Source: Chitinophaga pinensis DSM 2588
Lineage (GTDB): Bacteria; Bacteroidota; Bacteroidia; Chitinophagales; Chitinophagaceae
NCBI RefSeq assembly: GCF_000024005.1
Contig: NC_013132.1
Coordinates: 682,001 to 746,000 of the forward strand
DNA length: 64,000 nucleotides
Reading direction: 5' to 3'
Shown: positions 8,454 to 16,817 of the stretch, in pieces
Position numbering within the stretch: position 1 is the stretch's first letter
Layout: the number at the start of each line of letters is the position of its first letter
Made by a program: the position numbers and the translations under genes
The notes under the pieces: model-generated
Seen by the model: only the letters and a program-made list of their open reading frames with translations
Databases searched by the model: none
Told to the model about the DNA's origin: nothing

Positions 8454-11408
8454 TTATAACGAGAAATTGATGCCTGCCAGAAAGTTCCTGGCGGTAGGAT
8501 AAGGGGAATACTCAATACCAAAGGAGGTTACGCCATTGATACTTTTATCCGTATTCACTTCCGGGTCAAATCCTGAATACTTCGTGATGATGAAGAGATT
8601 TTGTCCGGTGATGTAAATGGATGCATTCTTGATCACCTTACCTATGTTCCCGATACTATAACTGATGGTGGCATTATCCAATTTCATGAAATTGCCCTTT
8701 TCCAGATAGCGGCTGGATACTGTAATCGGATTGGAGAGATTTTCTTTGGTCCCTATCACATCTTTAGCCACGTTCCTGGAACCCAGGTTATTCAGCGGTA
8801 ATACAGTGTTAGCAGTGTTATTATAGACATCAAATCCGTAAGCACCATGCGCGCTCACATTCAATGCCCATTTTTTATAATTCACAGCAGTGATGATACC
8901 CAACATGGTTTTAGGGTTCGGATCTCCCTTGAAGAACAGGGTGTTACCTCCATCTGTATACTGACCCTGACCATTGGCATCAAATCCTTCGAATCTTCTC
9001 AGATAGAATGTGTTAAGTGGTTCGTTGTTTGCCAGACGCTGTGCATACGCATCAGATACCCCCTGACCACTAATCGAACCTGTTAATACCGGCGGACCAT
9101 CATAATTTTCCAGTCTGTTCTTCAGGAATGTAGCGTTCACACCGAGATTCCAGTTGAAATCCTTGGTAGAAACGACGTCTCCGCGTAATACCACTTCAAT
9201 ACCCTTGTTGATCACGTTAGCTGGCAGATTGATCCAGTAGTTGGATGCAGGTGCAGGCTGGATAGCCGGGAAGTTGAACAGCAGGTCGGAGGTATTTTTA
9301 TGGAAGTAGTCTACACTACCATATAATCTGCCGCCAAAGAAGGTATAATCGATACCGGCGTTCAGCTGTTTAGAGCTTTCCCATTTCAGGTTAGGGTTAG
9401 CTACATTGCTCAGACTGGCGCCGCCATTTGAGTTAAGTGTATACTGTTCCTGTGCAGCACCTGCAGGGAACTCCTGGTTACCGGTGATACCCCAGCCTAC
9501 ACGCAGTGCTAACTGGTTAATGGTTTTATTGTCTTTCAGGAAAGCCTCATTACTGATATTCCATTTTGCAGCGAAAGACGGGAAGTAACCATATCTGTTA
9601 TTGGAACCAAACTTACTGGAACCATCTGCTCTCAGGGTTGCTGTCAACAGGTATTTGTCCAGGAAATTCAGGTTAGCCCTACCGAAATAGGACTGGAGTT
9701 TTGATTCAGGATTGCGGAAGGAGTTGATAAAAGTATTCGTTTGGGAAGGGTTCTGGAGGATGTCAGTATATTTCAGCACATCTGTGGTGAAACCAAGTCC
9801 CCCCAGATTTCTGCCTTTATAGTCAAAATCCTGGCGCTCATACCCGATCACAGCACCCAGGAATAATGCTGGTGTGAGCTGTTTGCTATAGTTCAGGGTA
9901 TGTGTCATCAGCTGAGATGTCAGGGTAGTGGTACCATAATAAGCCTGTCCGTTATTCATTACCTGAGCGATGTTGATAAAGGAGGCTATCTGGGTTTCTC
10001 TTTCTCCTACCTGATGATTGATACTATAAGTAAAACGGTATTCCAGGTTGTCAGTGATCTTGTAAGAAGGAGAAATGCTGGCTACGATACTGTTGATATT
10101 CACTTTATCATCATAAGCAGCTGACATTGCTTCCGGGTTGATGGCAGAACCTTCACCCAGGATATTAAATGAGCCATCCGCCTTACGCAGTGCCAATGTT
10201 GGATTCCACTGGAGTGCCTGACCGACCAGACTACCCGTAAAACCAGCGTTATTGGTAATAGGTGCGATCTGTTCGGTAGTATGTGCTGCCTGGATAGAGT
10301 AATCCAGTCCCAGTCTTTTATTTTCCATCAATTTATACTGACCGTTCAGGTTGGCAGTGTATTTCTTCAGACCGGTTTTCTTTACGATACCCTGCTGATC
10401 CAGCATACCGAAAGACGCTCTGTAAACGCCATTTTCATTACCGCCGCTAACGCCTACATTGACGTTGTGCGTGGTACCGGTGCGCAGGATGCTCTCCATC
10501 GCGTTAACGCTGGAGCCATTATCACCGCCGGTAAGACTATATTGCTTCAGGGCACTTCTGTACTCGTCCGCATTCAGTACATCCAGTTTCTTCAGGATCT
10601 TACTCATACCGGCAGAATAGCTGACATCCAGACGAGGAGCACCGACAGCGCCTTTCTTAGTAGTGATAATTACCACACCGTTAGCACCTCTCGCACCGTA
10701 GATGGCGGTTGCCGACGCATCTTTCAGTACATCCATTGACTGAATGTCAAAGGAGTTGATGAAGTTAAGCGGGTTAGCATCCGGGGTCTGACCAAGACCG
10801 TTGGCGCTAACAGAAGGCTTAGCGGTACGGCCGTCAAGCGGCATACCATCTATTACGTACAATGGCTGGTTGCCCGTCCTTACGGAAGAGTTACCTCGGA
10901 TCCTTACAGTAGTAGCACCACCTGGCGCACCACTGTTGGCGATTACCATGAGACCGGCTACTTTACCCTGGATCAGCTGATCAGGTGCAGTAACGATACC
11001 ACGGTTAAAGTCGGCGGACTTAATAGAGACTACCGAACCCGTGAGGTCTTTTTTACGGGTAGTACCATAACCTACTACTACCACGTCAGTGAGGGTAGTA
11101 CTGGTGGGTACCAATGCAATGGAAAATTCTGATTTGCCGGCCAGCGGAACCTCCTGCTGTACATAACCGACAAAGGAAACGACCAGTGTAGTAGCAGTGG
11201 CAGGTACATTTAACTTAAATGTACCGTCCGCTCCGGTAGCCGTACCTGTGCTGGTACCTTTTACCTGCACAGTGGCGCCCGGAACAGCGCTGCCATTTTC
11301 ATCCGTGATCTTACCGGTCACGGGTTTGGTCTGTGCGCTGGCTATACCTGCAATGAGCAGTAATAACGAGCATAACAGACGCACCTTGCGAAATAGAAGA
11401 TTGGTCAT
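8454..11408 (-). CDS. SusC/RagA-family TonB-dependent outer-membrane transporter
   Basis: A 984-residue TonB-dependent channel. Residues 1-25 are a signal peptide (ends ASAQ). Residues about 28-105 form the carboxypeptidase-regulatory-like domain typical of SusC (VTGKITDENGSAVPGATV). The plug follows, opening with DVVVVGYGTTRKKDLTGSV and including PLYVIDGMPLDG and ATAIYGARGANGVVIITTKK. The rest is a 22-strand barrel ending in Phe-Ser-Leu. It imports oligomers bound by SusD using TonB energy. It is slightly shorter than many SusC proteins (about 1000-1100 residues) but complete. No N-terminal STN domain is present, so direct anti-sigma signalling is unlikely; the DUF6377 gene upstream is the candidate regulator. 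Confidence 0.96.
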   Translation of the reverse strand: MTNLLFRKVRLLCSLLLLIAGIASAQTKPVTGKITDENGSAVPGATVQVKGTSTGTATGADGTFKLNVPATATTLVVSFVGYVQQEVPLAGKSEFSIALVPTSTTLTDVVVVGYGTTRKKDLTGSVVSIKSADFNRGIVTAPDQLIQGKVAGLMVIANSGAPGGATTVRIRGNSSVRTGNQPLYVIDGMPLDGRTAKPSVSANGLGQTPDANPLNFINSFDIQSMDVLKDASATAIYGARGANGVVIITTKKGAVGAPRLDVSYSAGMSKILKKLDVLNADEYRSALKQYSLTGGDNGSSVNAMESILRTGTTHNVNVGVSGGNENGVYRASFGMLDQQGIVKKTGLKKYTANLNGQYKLMENKRLGLDYSIQAAHTTEQIAPITNNAGFTGSLVGQALQWNPTLALRKADGSFNILGEGSAINPEAMSAAYDDKVNINSIVASISPSYKITDNLEYRFTYSINHQVGERETQIASFINIAQVMNNGQAYYGTTTLTSQLMTHTLNYSKQLTPALFLGAVIGYERQDFDYKGRNLGGLGFTTDVLKYTDILQNPSQTNTFINSFRNPESKLQSYFGRANLNFLDKYLLTATLRADGSSKFGSNNRYGYFPSFAAKWNISNEAFLKDNKTINQLALRVGWGITGNQEFPAGAAQEQYTLNSNGGASLSNVANPNLKWESSKQLNAGIDYTFFGGRLYGSVDYFHKNTSDLLFNFPAIQPAPASNYWINLPANVINKGIEVVLRGDVVSTKDFNWNLGVNATFLKNRLENYDGPPVLTGSISGQGVSDAYAQRLANNEPLNTFYLRRFEGFDANGQGQYTDGGNTLFFKGDPNPKTMLGIITAVNYKKWALNVSAHGAYGFDVYNNTANTVLPLNNLGSRNVAKDVIGTKENLSNPITVSSRYLEKGNFMKLDNATISYSIGNIGKVIKNASIYITGQNLFIITKYSGFDPEVNTDKSINGVTSFGIEYSPYPTARNFLAGINFSL

Positions 11409-11844
11409 AGATCAGTTTTTATTGGTTTTGTGGAATAATGATGCCTGCATGAATGGGTTCGGTAGGCCTGGGCGGCCTGCCAAACGTGGAATATTTCTTT
11501 GCGCCGATGGCATATCATCAACGTGGATAATGTCACACTATAAGTCCTGACCAAGTTGAATTAGGGCTTGGCATATTTGATTCATAACGGATTTTTCTGA
11601 CATTGATCGTAACGTGGTCTCACTGGTTTCAACGGCGTCGGATAGATTACGGCTGCGGTCGATAAGTCAAAGTAAGCCTGCCTGAAACAGGTTAACAATT
11701 TATATGGTCCTTATATAGAAAATATTGCTTTAAAACATGTTTTCATAAGAATCAATTTACTGATTAACAATGCTTTGTATTTATATTATCGTTATTTATA
11801 TATAACGATAATAACCAGGTTTTCTTAACATTTCAGAGCGATTT
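11409..11844. other. susC upstream region
   Basis: 436 bp between DUF6377 and susC, both on the minus strand. It should hold the susCD promoter and leader. An imperfect inverted repeat GGTAGGCC/GGCCTGCC lies at about 11471-11491. An AT-rich stretch with repeated TATATAAC/GTTATATA steps is near 11780-11810. No gene is visible. Confidence 0.5.
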
Positions 11845-13449
11845 TCAGAGGGCTTTAATATCCATGAGTCGCTCTTCAAACTCATCTTTTGGTATAATTG
11901 CCTTGTTTTTGATCTTCGTTTTGTAAGTGTAAATAGTGTTCACTGAATATTCAAGAATCTGGGCAATTTTTACATTGTCACTGATTCCGATCCTGATCAG
12001 TGCGAAAATCCTGAGATCGGTATTTAGTAGTTCGTTGTCTTTTAGTTTGATCCTATCCTCTTCTTTAAAGAAGGAGTTAAAGACCGTTACAAAGTTGGGA
12101 AATATCTTCAGGAAGATACGGTCAAAATTACGGAACAATTCATCTCTTTCCTCTTTAAGGTCGATGTTATTCACCAGATACCTGACTTCGGCATATTTAT
12201 TATCAGTCAGTTTCTGATCAGCCAGCTTTTTGAATTTTTTGATTTTGTCGAGGTAAGAAGAGTTGATCTGAAAACAATAGCCGATATATTCCTCTTTAAT
12301 CTTATTCGCCTCCATCAACTTATAATTGATTTCCTGCTGCAATGCATGGGCGGAAGTAATGACCTGCTGAGCCGCCTGCAACTTTTTATACTGCCGGAAG
12401 ATGATTACAGCCAGCCAGATGAGTGCCAGTAATAATAAGGTAGCGATAGCCGAGTAAACGAATAGCAGCGTTTTCTGTGCTTCCACCGTATTGATCTTCT
12501 CCACCTCAATGATAGGTAGTATGGCGCTTACCTGCACTTTTCTGAGCCGGGCGCCATAAAAAGAGGCATCCGCAACCGCATATTCTATATAACGGGAGGC
12601 ATGTTTTACATCACGTTCCTTAAACAGCAGTTCGGCCAGGATAAACATGGCCGTTGTTTCTTTGGTACTGGACATAATATCCGCCATTGCCGCCCGGGTC
12701 ATCATAATAATAGCACTGTCCTGTTTGCCTATACGTATATATATATTACCAAGCGAGGAAGTAGCAATCGCCTGTTGATGCATGGTCAGGTCCTGATGGG
12801 CTACCGTAAGGGTGTAATAGTGCTTCGCACTATCCAGCATCTGCTTTTTCTGATACATTAATCCATAACTATAGTCATAGTTAAAGGAATGAGGTTTATA
12901 TAGCATCAGTGCAGAATCTATGTAGATATTTCCCTGCCGGGTATAGGAAGGGGCGAAGTAGGTATCGCTGCTATAATCAGACATGTCATAGTAATAACGC
13001 CCCATCAGGGAGTAGTATTCAGCACGTGCGGTGTCAGGCAGTGAATGAACGTTGACAGTCAGCAGATAGTCGCCCGCCTCCCGGAACATGCCGGAAGAAA
13101 GCAGTACAAACCCCAGTTTAACAACGGCATAGTTTACCCGTTGAGAATCATTCATTTGCTTTGCCAGCTCCTGTAATTTCCGGGCATAGGCAAAAGCCGA
13201 GTCATATTTAAAAACCTTGAATTGTTCGTAAAGTTGCTGGCATATATTAAATTGTTCTTCTGTAGACAGGTGTCTGCTGGTGGACAATGCCTGTCTCAGG
13301 ACATTGATCTGCTTAACCCTGTCCGCATCATAAACGTGTGCATTTTCAATTGTCTGATTCAGCCTGTCCAATAAAGTATCCCGGGAGGATCCGGCAAATG
13401 ATATTTTACACGCAAACAGCAATAACAAACAAATAAGCTTCGATTTCAT
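11845..13449 (-). CDS. DUF6377-type membrane regulator with TPR sensor and C-terminal HTH
   Basis: A 534-residue protein: signal peptide (residues 1-19), helical repeats of TPR type (about 90-290) in the periplasm, one membrane segment near residues 325-350 (hydrophobic run LLLLALIWLAVIIF), a cytoplasmic coiled region, and a LuxR/GerE-like helix-turn-helix at the end (VKIAQILEYSVNTIYTYKTKIK). This architecture matches the DUF6377 proteins of Bacteroidota, which often sit beside susCD loci. I infer that it senses a periplasmic signal and controls susCD just downstream on the same strand. Its ATG overlaps the stop of the WYL gene by ATGA, so both come from one transcript. Confidence 0.85.
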   Translation of the reverse strand: MKSKLICLLLLFACKISFAGSSRDTLLDRLNQTIENAHVYDADRVKQINVLRQALSTSRHLSTEEQFNICQQLYEQFKVFKYDSAFAYARKLQELAKQMNDSQRVNYAVVKLGFVLLSSGMFREAGDYLLTVNVHSLPDTARAEYYSLMGRYYYDMSDYSSDTYFAPSYTRQGNIYIDSALMLYKPHSFNYDYSYGLMYQKKQMLDSAKHYYTLTVAHQDLTMHQQAIATSSLGNIYIRIGKQDSAIIMMTRAAMADIMSSTKETTAMFILAELLFKERDVKHASRYIEYAVADASFYGARLRKVQVSAILPIIEVEKINTVEAQKTLLFVYSAIATLLLLALIWLAVIIFRQYKKLQAAQQVITSAHALQQEINYKLMEANKIKEEYIGYCFQINSSYLDKIKKFKKLADQKLTDNKYAEVRYLVNNIDLKEERDELFRNFDRIFLKIFPNFVTVFNSFFKEEDRIKLKDNELLNTDLRIFALIRIGISDNVKIAQILEYSVNTIYTYKTKIKNKAIIPKDEFEERLMDIKAL

Positions 13450-14486
13450 TTTTCAGATTTGTGGAACAGTTCGGGGTCATTGTAATTCTGTATGCCCCGC
13501 TGAAATTTTTTATGAATTCTGTCCCTGAGAGAATGTGGGCTCAGCACGATCATACCATCGCCATAACCCAGAATTTCTCTTTCGAGCTCAAAATTCTGTT
13601 GGACCTTCAGGTTAATAATGATACCATCTTCCCGGCTCTCCAGGAGTTCCTGGGAGTGATGCATGGGCTTTGTAAGTATATATGGCGCATGTTCATGGCT
13701 GACTAGTAATTTAACATTTCGTGGACGCACATTATCAGAAACAGTTACACCTATCACGTGCTTATAATAATCTACCGGTTCTATATGTTCATTCTCAATA
13801 TACAAAGGGCCGTCCAAAAGTTCTAATTCTGATATTCTGTCCAACGCCAGATGGTACATTGCAAGTGATTTACCCTTGACCCCCACGGCAAACCAACGGT
13901 TTTTGAACTCTTTCAGCCACCATACATGATACTCAAATGAGTTACCGGTTTTGGCCTTGAAAGACTGATAAGCGATCCGTATCGCTTTCTTCTGTACAAC
14001 AGACTGGTACAAAAGCTCCAGGTGTTCCAGTCCTTTCAGGCGTTCGTTCTTTTCAAATTCTATTACGGAGCGTGTATTATGAGAGGCGGCATATACGTGG
14101 TCTTCCAGTTTCTGTACCACCTCATTGAGGCTATTGAAATGAGAAAAGCCCTTAAACTGTTTCAGGACCTCCACGGCTTCGTTCATACGGCTCAGGTCTA
14201 CTTCACTCAATGGGATATTGGTGATACTGTATTCCGGGTCTTCGTAGGTATAATACTTCTTGTCCACCACAATAATAGGTGCACTATATCCCAGTTTGTC
14301 ACTACGCATCGCCTGTAGATCCATCTGAATAGCCCTGCGACTGATGCCTTTATTGATGTCTTCATATTCGTACAGCGCATCGCCCACTGCATCGATCAGA
14401 TCCTGCAGGGTCCATTTACGCCTGCGGTTCCGGAGGCAGGCATCTATCGTTCTGTAACGGATAAGGGCATTCTTATTAACGGGCAT
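13446..14486 (-). CDS. WYL-domain transcriptional regulator
   Basis: A 346-residue cytoplasmic regulator. Residues about 1-70 hold an N-terminal winged helix (TIDACLRNRRRKWTLQDLID, ISRRAIQMDL), about 155-240 a WYL domain with the strand IRIAYQSFKAKTGNSF and the ligand-face segment KEFKNRWFAVGVKG, and the end a WCX-type domain. WYL regulators are known to bind nucleic acid or nucleotide-like ligands and to control defence or repair genes. The start is the ATG at 14486; the open frame extends upstream but would run into the RNA genes and promoter. It is divergent from the tRNA-like RNAs and slipin and coupled by a 4-bp overlap to the DUF6377 gene. Confidence 0.88.
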   Translation of the reverse strand: MPVNKNALIRYRTIDACLRNRRRKWTLQDLIDAVGDALYEYEDINKGISRRAIQMDLQAMRSDKLGYSAPIIVVDKKYYTYEDPEYSITNIPLSEVDLSRMNEAVEVLKQFKGFSHFNSLNEVVQKLEDHVYAASHNTRSVIEFEKNERLKGLEHLELLYQSVVQKKAIRIAYQSFKAKTGNSFEYHVWWLKEFKNRWFAVGVKGKSLAMYHLALDRISELELLDGPLYIENEHIEPVDYYKHVIGVTVSDNVRPRNVKLLVSHEHAPYILTKPMHHSQELLESREDGIIINLKVQQNFELEREILGYGDGMIVLSPHSLRDRIHKKFQRGIQNYNDPELFHKSEK

Positions 14487-14524
14487 CGGGACTATTTTTT
14501 CAAAAAGTAGAAAAAAAATTCTAA

Positions 14525-14543
14525 TGCGCAAAAAAAGTGCGCA
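14525..14543. promoter_or_regulatory. Palindromic operator in the WYL / tRNA-like RNA divergent promoter
   Basis: Two copies of the self-complementary hexamer TGCGCA, separated by 7 bp (AAAAAAG), lie 39 bp upstream of the WYL start codon and 10 bp upstream of the -7 box of the divergent promoter. They cover the -33 region, which has no TTTG match. This is a natural site for the WYL regulator; binding is inferred. Confidence 0.55.
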
Positions 14544-14552
14544 CATGGGTTT

Positions 14553-14560
14553 CATCTTTG
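14553..14560 (+). promoter_or_regulatory. Promoter -7 box for the tRNA-like RNA / slipin transcript
   Basis: CATCTTTG matches the Bacteroidota -7 consensus TAnnTTTG except for its first base. It sits in GTTTCATCTTTG, a 12-mer that recurs exactly at the leader promoter near 20505. The predicted start is about 14567. Confidence 0.55.
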
Positions 14561-14685
14561 TATTGTCATCGTTGATGATACAATTGCAGATGATGTGGCG
14601 GGCCGGATGAGAGCTTTTGAGAGCTCCGTAGTATTGCCTCCGATGGATGGTAATATGCTTCCAAAGCAGGTCGCAATTGTTGCTG

Positions 14686-14760
14686 CGCAATCTAAGCGTC
14701 ACAGGTTCGAGTCCTGTTCCCGGAAACGGGGTAGCTCAGTTGGTAGAGCGAAAGATTGTG
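14686..14760 (+). ncRNA. Permuted tRNA-like RNA module 1 (Y RNA / YrlA type)
   Basis: Parts of a tRNA occur in circularly permuted order. A closing helix CGCAATCT (14686-14693) pairs with AGATTGTG (14753-14760). Inside it come a T arm (ACAGG, loop TTCGAGT, CCTGT; 14701-14717), a short acceptor-like stem TCCCG/CGGGG (14718-14731) closed by a GAAA tetraloop, TA, and a D arm (GCTC, loop AGTTGGTA, GAGC; 14734-14749). T-loop and D-loop consensus bases needed for the elbow contact, including GG in the D loop, are present. There is no anticodon arm and no free 3' end, so it cannot be charged. Bacterial YrlA Y RNAs are known to mimic tRNA in this way. Ro60 binding is untested. Confidence 0.78.
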
Positions 14761-14846
14761 AGGGATCTATGGGTCACAGGTTCGATTCCTGTCCCTGGAA
14801 ACAGGGTAGCTCAGTTGGTAGAGCAATTGATTAGCACCGGACCTTC
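14761..14846 (+). ncRNA. Permuted tRNA-like RNA module 2 (Y RNA / YrlA type)
   Basis: A second module follows module 1 directly. T arm ACAGG, loop TTCGATT, CCTGT (14776-14792); acceptor-like stem CCCTG/CAGGG (14793-14806), a perfect 5 bp closed by GAAA; TA; D arm GCTC, AGTTGGTA, GAGC (14809-14824), identical to module 1. Its closing helix is weaker (GATC with GATT), or AATTG at 14825-14829 may pair with CAATT at 14674-14678 to enclose both modules. A small TTCG-capped hairpin follows (14840-14851). The acceptor stems of the two modules differ at several positions yet each pairs with its own partner, which supports the permuted fold over a broken ordinary tRNA. Confidence 0.72.
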
Positions 14847-14851
14847 GGGTT

Positions 14852-15229
14852 CATTCACTTTTCTCTAATCAGAAAAACAAGCCAGGCAGATGGCGAAACT
14901 GCCTTATAACAATGCGCCCCACACAACAGGATCAGCGACCTGGATCGATAGCAAAAGGCTATTATATCCGATTGCTACCGCCTTGAAAAAGGCAGATACC
15001 GTTGCTGAACGTGTAACTGATAGCCGGCTGGTAACCGGTTCATCCCTATACCCCTGATATCCCTGTACTATGTAGCACACCGGTTATCATCACCTGCATC
15101 ACGTTACACCGCCACCAACTCAAGCCCGCTTCCGCAGGTACCAGTTTTAACGGTGCTGATCCTATTATTTATTCACTAACAATCCGCAGGAGTCCTTATA
15201 AATACCCTATAACTTTAAATTATTCAACT
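14852..15229 (+). other. Long leader between tRNA-like RNA and slipin
   Basis: About 380 bp without a gene. It is C-rich on the plus strand and contains small hairpins (GCCTT-GAAA-AAGGC near 14979-14992; CCGGCTGGTAACCGG near 15013-15027). No terminator with a T run is visible, so read-through from the RNA promoter into slipin is plausible. Confidence 0.5.
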
Positions 15230-16735
15230 ATGATATCACGTGTAAAAATAGCAGCATACAATAAAGGACTGGTTTTCAAAGAAAACCGTTACGTAAAGCT
15301 GTTAAATGAAGGAAGCCACTGGAAGAAATCCGGGGAAGACGTTGTACTGTGTGATATGTTCAAACCATTCACTCCTGCTACTGATCTGAATATATTATTG
15401 CAAAATAAAGACCTGGCGGATGCGCTGGACGTTATTACTGTCAACCAGCAGGAAGTTGCACTGGTATACGAAAACGGTCAGTTATATACCGTACTGACAA
15501 ATGGTAAATACGCCTTCTGGAAAGGACTGGTAGAACGTAAATACGATATCTATGATATGTATAAAGCGTTCACACCTGCTACCGACCTGAATGTATTGCT
15601 GCAAAACAAAGTACTGGCCAGCATGCTGGATATACTGATCATCAAACAGCAGGAGGTTGGCCTGGTATATGAAAATAACCTGTTGCAAACCGTCTTGAAT
15701 ACCGGTAAATACGCCTACTGGAAAGGAGCGGTAGAACGTACCTATTCCATCTGTGATATGGCGAAGCCATTCCAGCCTTTCATTGACCTGAACTTACTGC
15801 TGGCGCATAACGACCTGGCGGAAAGACTGCAAATCATCAACGTGGAGCAGGAAGAACTGGCACTGGTGTATGAAAATGGTCTGATCAAAACGGCATTGCC
15901 TGCCGGTCAGTATGCCTACTGGAAAGGTCTGGTAAAGCGTAAAGTCGTAATGGCGGACCTGTCCAAGTATGAGATCACCGAAACAATTGACCGTGCGGTA
16001 CTGGCTAAATCTGAATTACAGGCGTACCGAAGAGTCTTTAACGTAGAAAACTACGAGAAAGCAGTCCTGTATGTGGATGGGAAATTCACTAAAGAGCTGG
16101 CGGCAGGTACACACTATTTCTGGAAGAACGAGGCGGTAATAACGCTGTATAAAACAGATACCCGTCAGGCCCAGTTAGAAATCAACGGTCAGGAGATCCT
16201 GACAAAAGACAAGGCAAACATCCGTCTTAACTTCACCGTACGATACAGCAATGCTGATATCTATAAGCTGTTGGAGAACAAAGACTATGAGAAACAACTG
16301 TATGTACTGCTGCAGTTAGCCCTGAGAGAACAGATATCCAGTTATACGCTCGACGAACTACTGGATAAACGTGACGATATATCACCAATGGTGATGAATG
16401 CGGTAAAGGATAAGGCATTTCAACTGGGGGTTACCCTGCTTGACTGTGGTATCCGCGATATCATACTGCCAGGCGATGTAAAAGAAATCATGAACCAGGT
16501 ACTGATCGCTGAAAAGAAAGCACAGGCCAACAGTATCATGAGAAGGGAAGAAACCGCGAGTACGCGCAGCCTGCTGAATACAGCACGCCTGATGGAAGAA
16601 AATGAGATGTTATTCAAGCTGAAAGAAATGGAATATGTCGAAAAGATCGCTGATAAAATCAGTAGTATCTCGGTAAGCGGAGGCGATATAGTCGGACAGC
16701 TGAAGCAAATATTCGTACCAGCTAAGAAGGGGTGA
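15230..16735 (+). CDS. Slipin-type SPFH/Band 7 protein with multiplied head repeats
   Basis: A 501-residue protein. The SPFH core lies at about residues 270-430 (IRLNFTVRYSNADIYK, TLLDCGIRDIILPGDVKEIM), followed by a short helical tail with VLIAEKKAQANSIMRREETA, as in slipins. Unlike ordinary slipins, about 250 residues precede the core and consist of four degenerate copies, period about 69 residues, of a head module: QQEVALVYENGQLYTVL..GKYAFWKG (about 73-99), the same near 140-166 and 206-233, and a diverged first copy near 5-35. A fifth stands at the start of the core. No N-terminal membrane segment is evident. Slipins are known partners of RNA-repair operons (RtcB, Ro60) in several bacteria; this fits the tRNA-like RNAs upstream. 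Confidence 0.85.
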   Translation: MISRVKIAAYNKGLVFKENRYVKLLNEGSHWKKSGEDVVLCDMFKPFTPATDLNILLQNKDLADALDVITVNQQEVALVYENGQLYTVLTNGKYAFWKGLVERKYDIYDMYKAFTPATDLNVLLQNKVLASMLDILIIKQQEVGLVYENNLLQTVLNTGKYAYWKGAVERTYSICDMAKPFQPFIDLNLLLAHNDLAERLQIINVEQEELALVYENGLIKTALPAGQYAYWKGLVKRKVVMADLSKYEITETIDRAVLAKSELQAYRRVFNVENYEKAVLYVDGKFTKELAAGTHYFWKNEAVITLYKTDTRQAQLEINGQEILTKDKANIRLNFTVRYSNADIYKLLENKDYEKQLYVLLQLALREQISSYTLDELLDKRDDISPMVMNAVKDKAFQLGVTLLDCGIRDIILPGDVKEIMNQVLIAEKKAQANSIMRREETASTRSLLNTARLMEENEMLFKLKEMEYVEKIADKISSISVSGGDIVGQLKQIFVPAKKG

Positions 16736-16758
16736 TGCAGATCATCCCTTCTTTTTTT
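16726..16758 (+). terminator. Rho-independent terminator of slipin
   Basis: GAAGGGGTGAT and ATCATCCCTTC form an 11-bp stem (one G-T) around GCAG, followed by seven T. The stem overlaps the last codons and stop of slipin. Confidence 0.9.
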
Positions 16759-16817
16759 GCATAAAACCCCTGTTTTCAGGGATTTGCATTCCGGGTAATC
16801 AGTGATATTTTTAACTT

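Noticed and set aside
14487..14702. A longer N-terminus for the WYL protein
   Set aside because: The extra 72 codons cover the divergent promoter and reach the RNA genes; the added residues do not look like protein.
14701..14846. Ordinary tRNA genes or simple tRNA fragments
   Set aside because: Read in normal order the acceptor strands do not pair over 7 bp and no proper anticodon arm exists; the permuted order pairs much better.
14595..14868. Overlapping open frames giving Ala-Gln-Leu-Val-Glu-Arg-like and Gly-Ser-Ser-Val-Gly-Arg-like proteins
   Set aside because: They are translations of the tRNA-like RNA modules (D-arm and T-arm sequences), a known annotation artefact.
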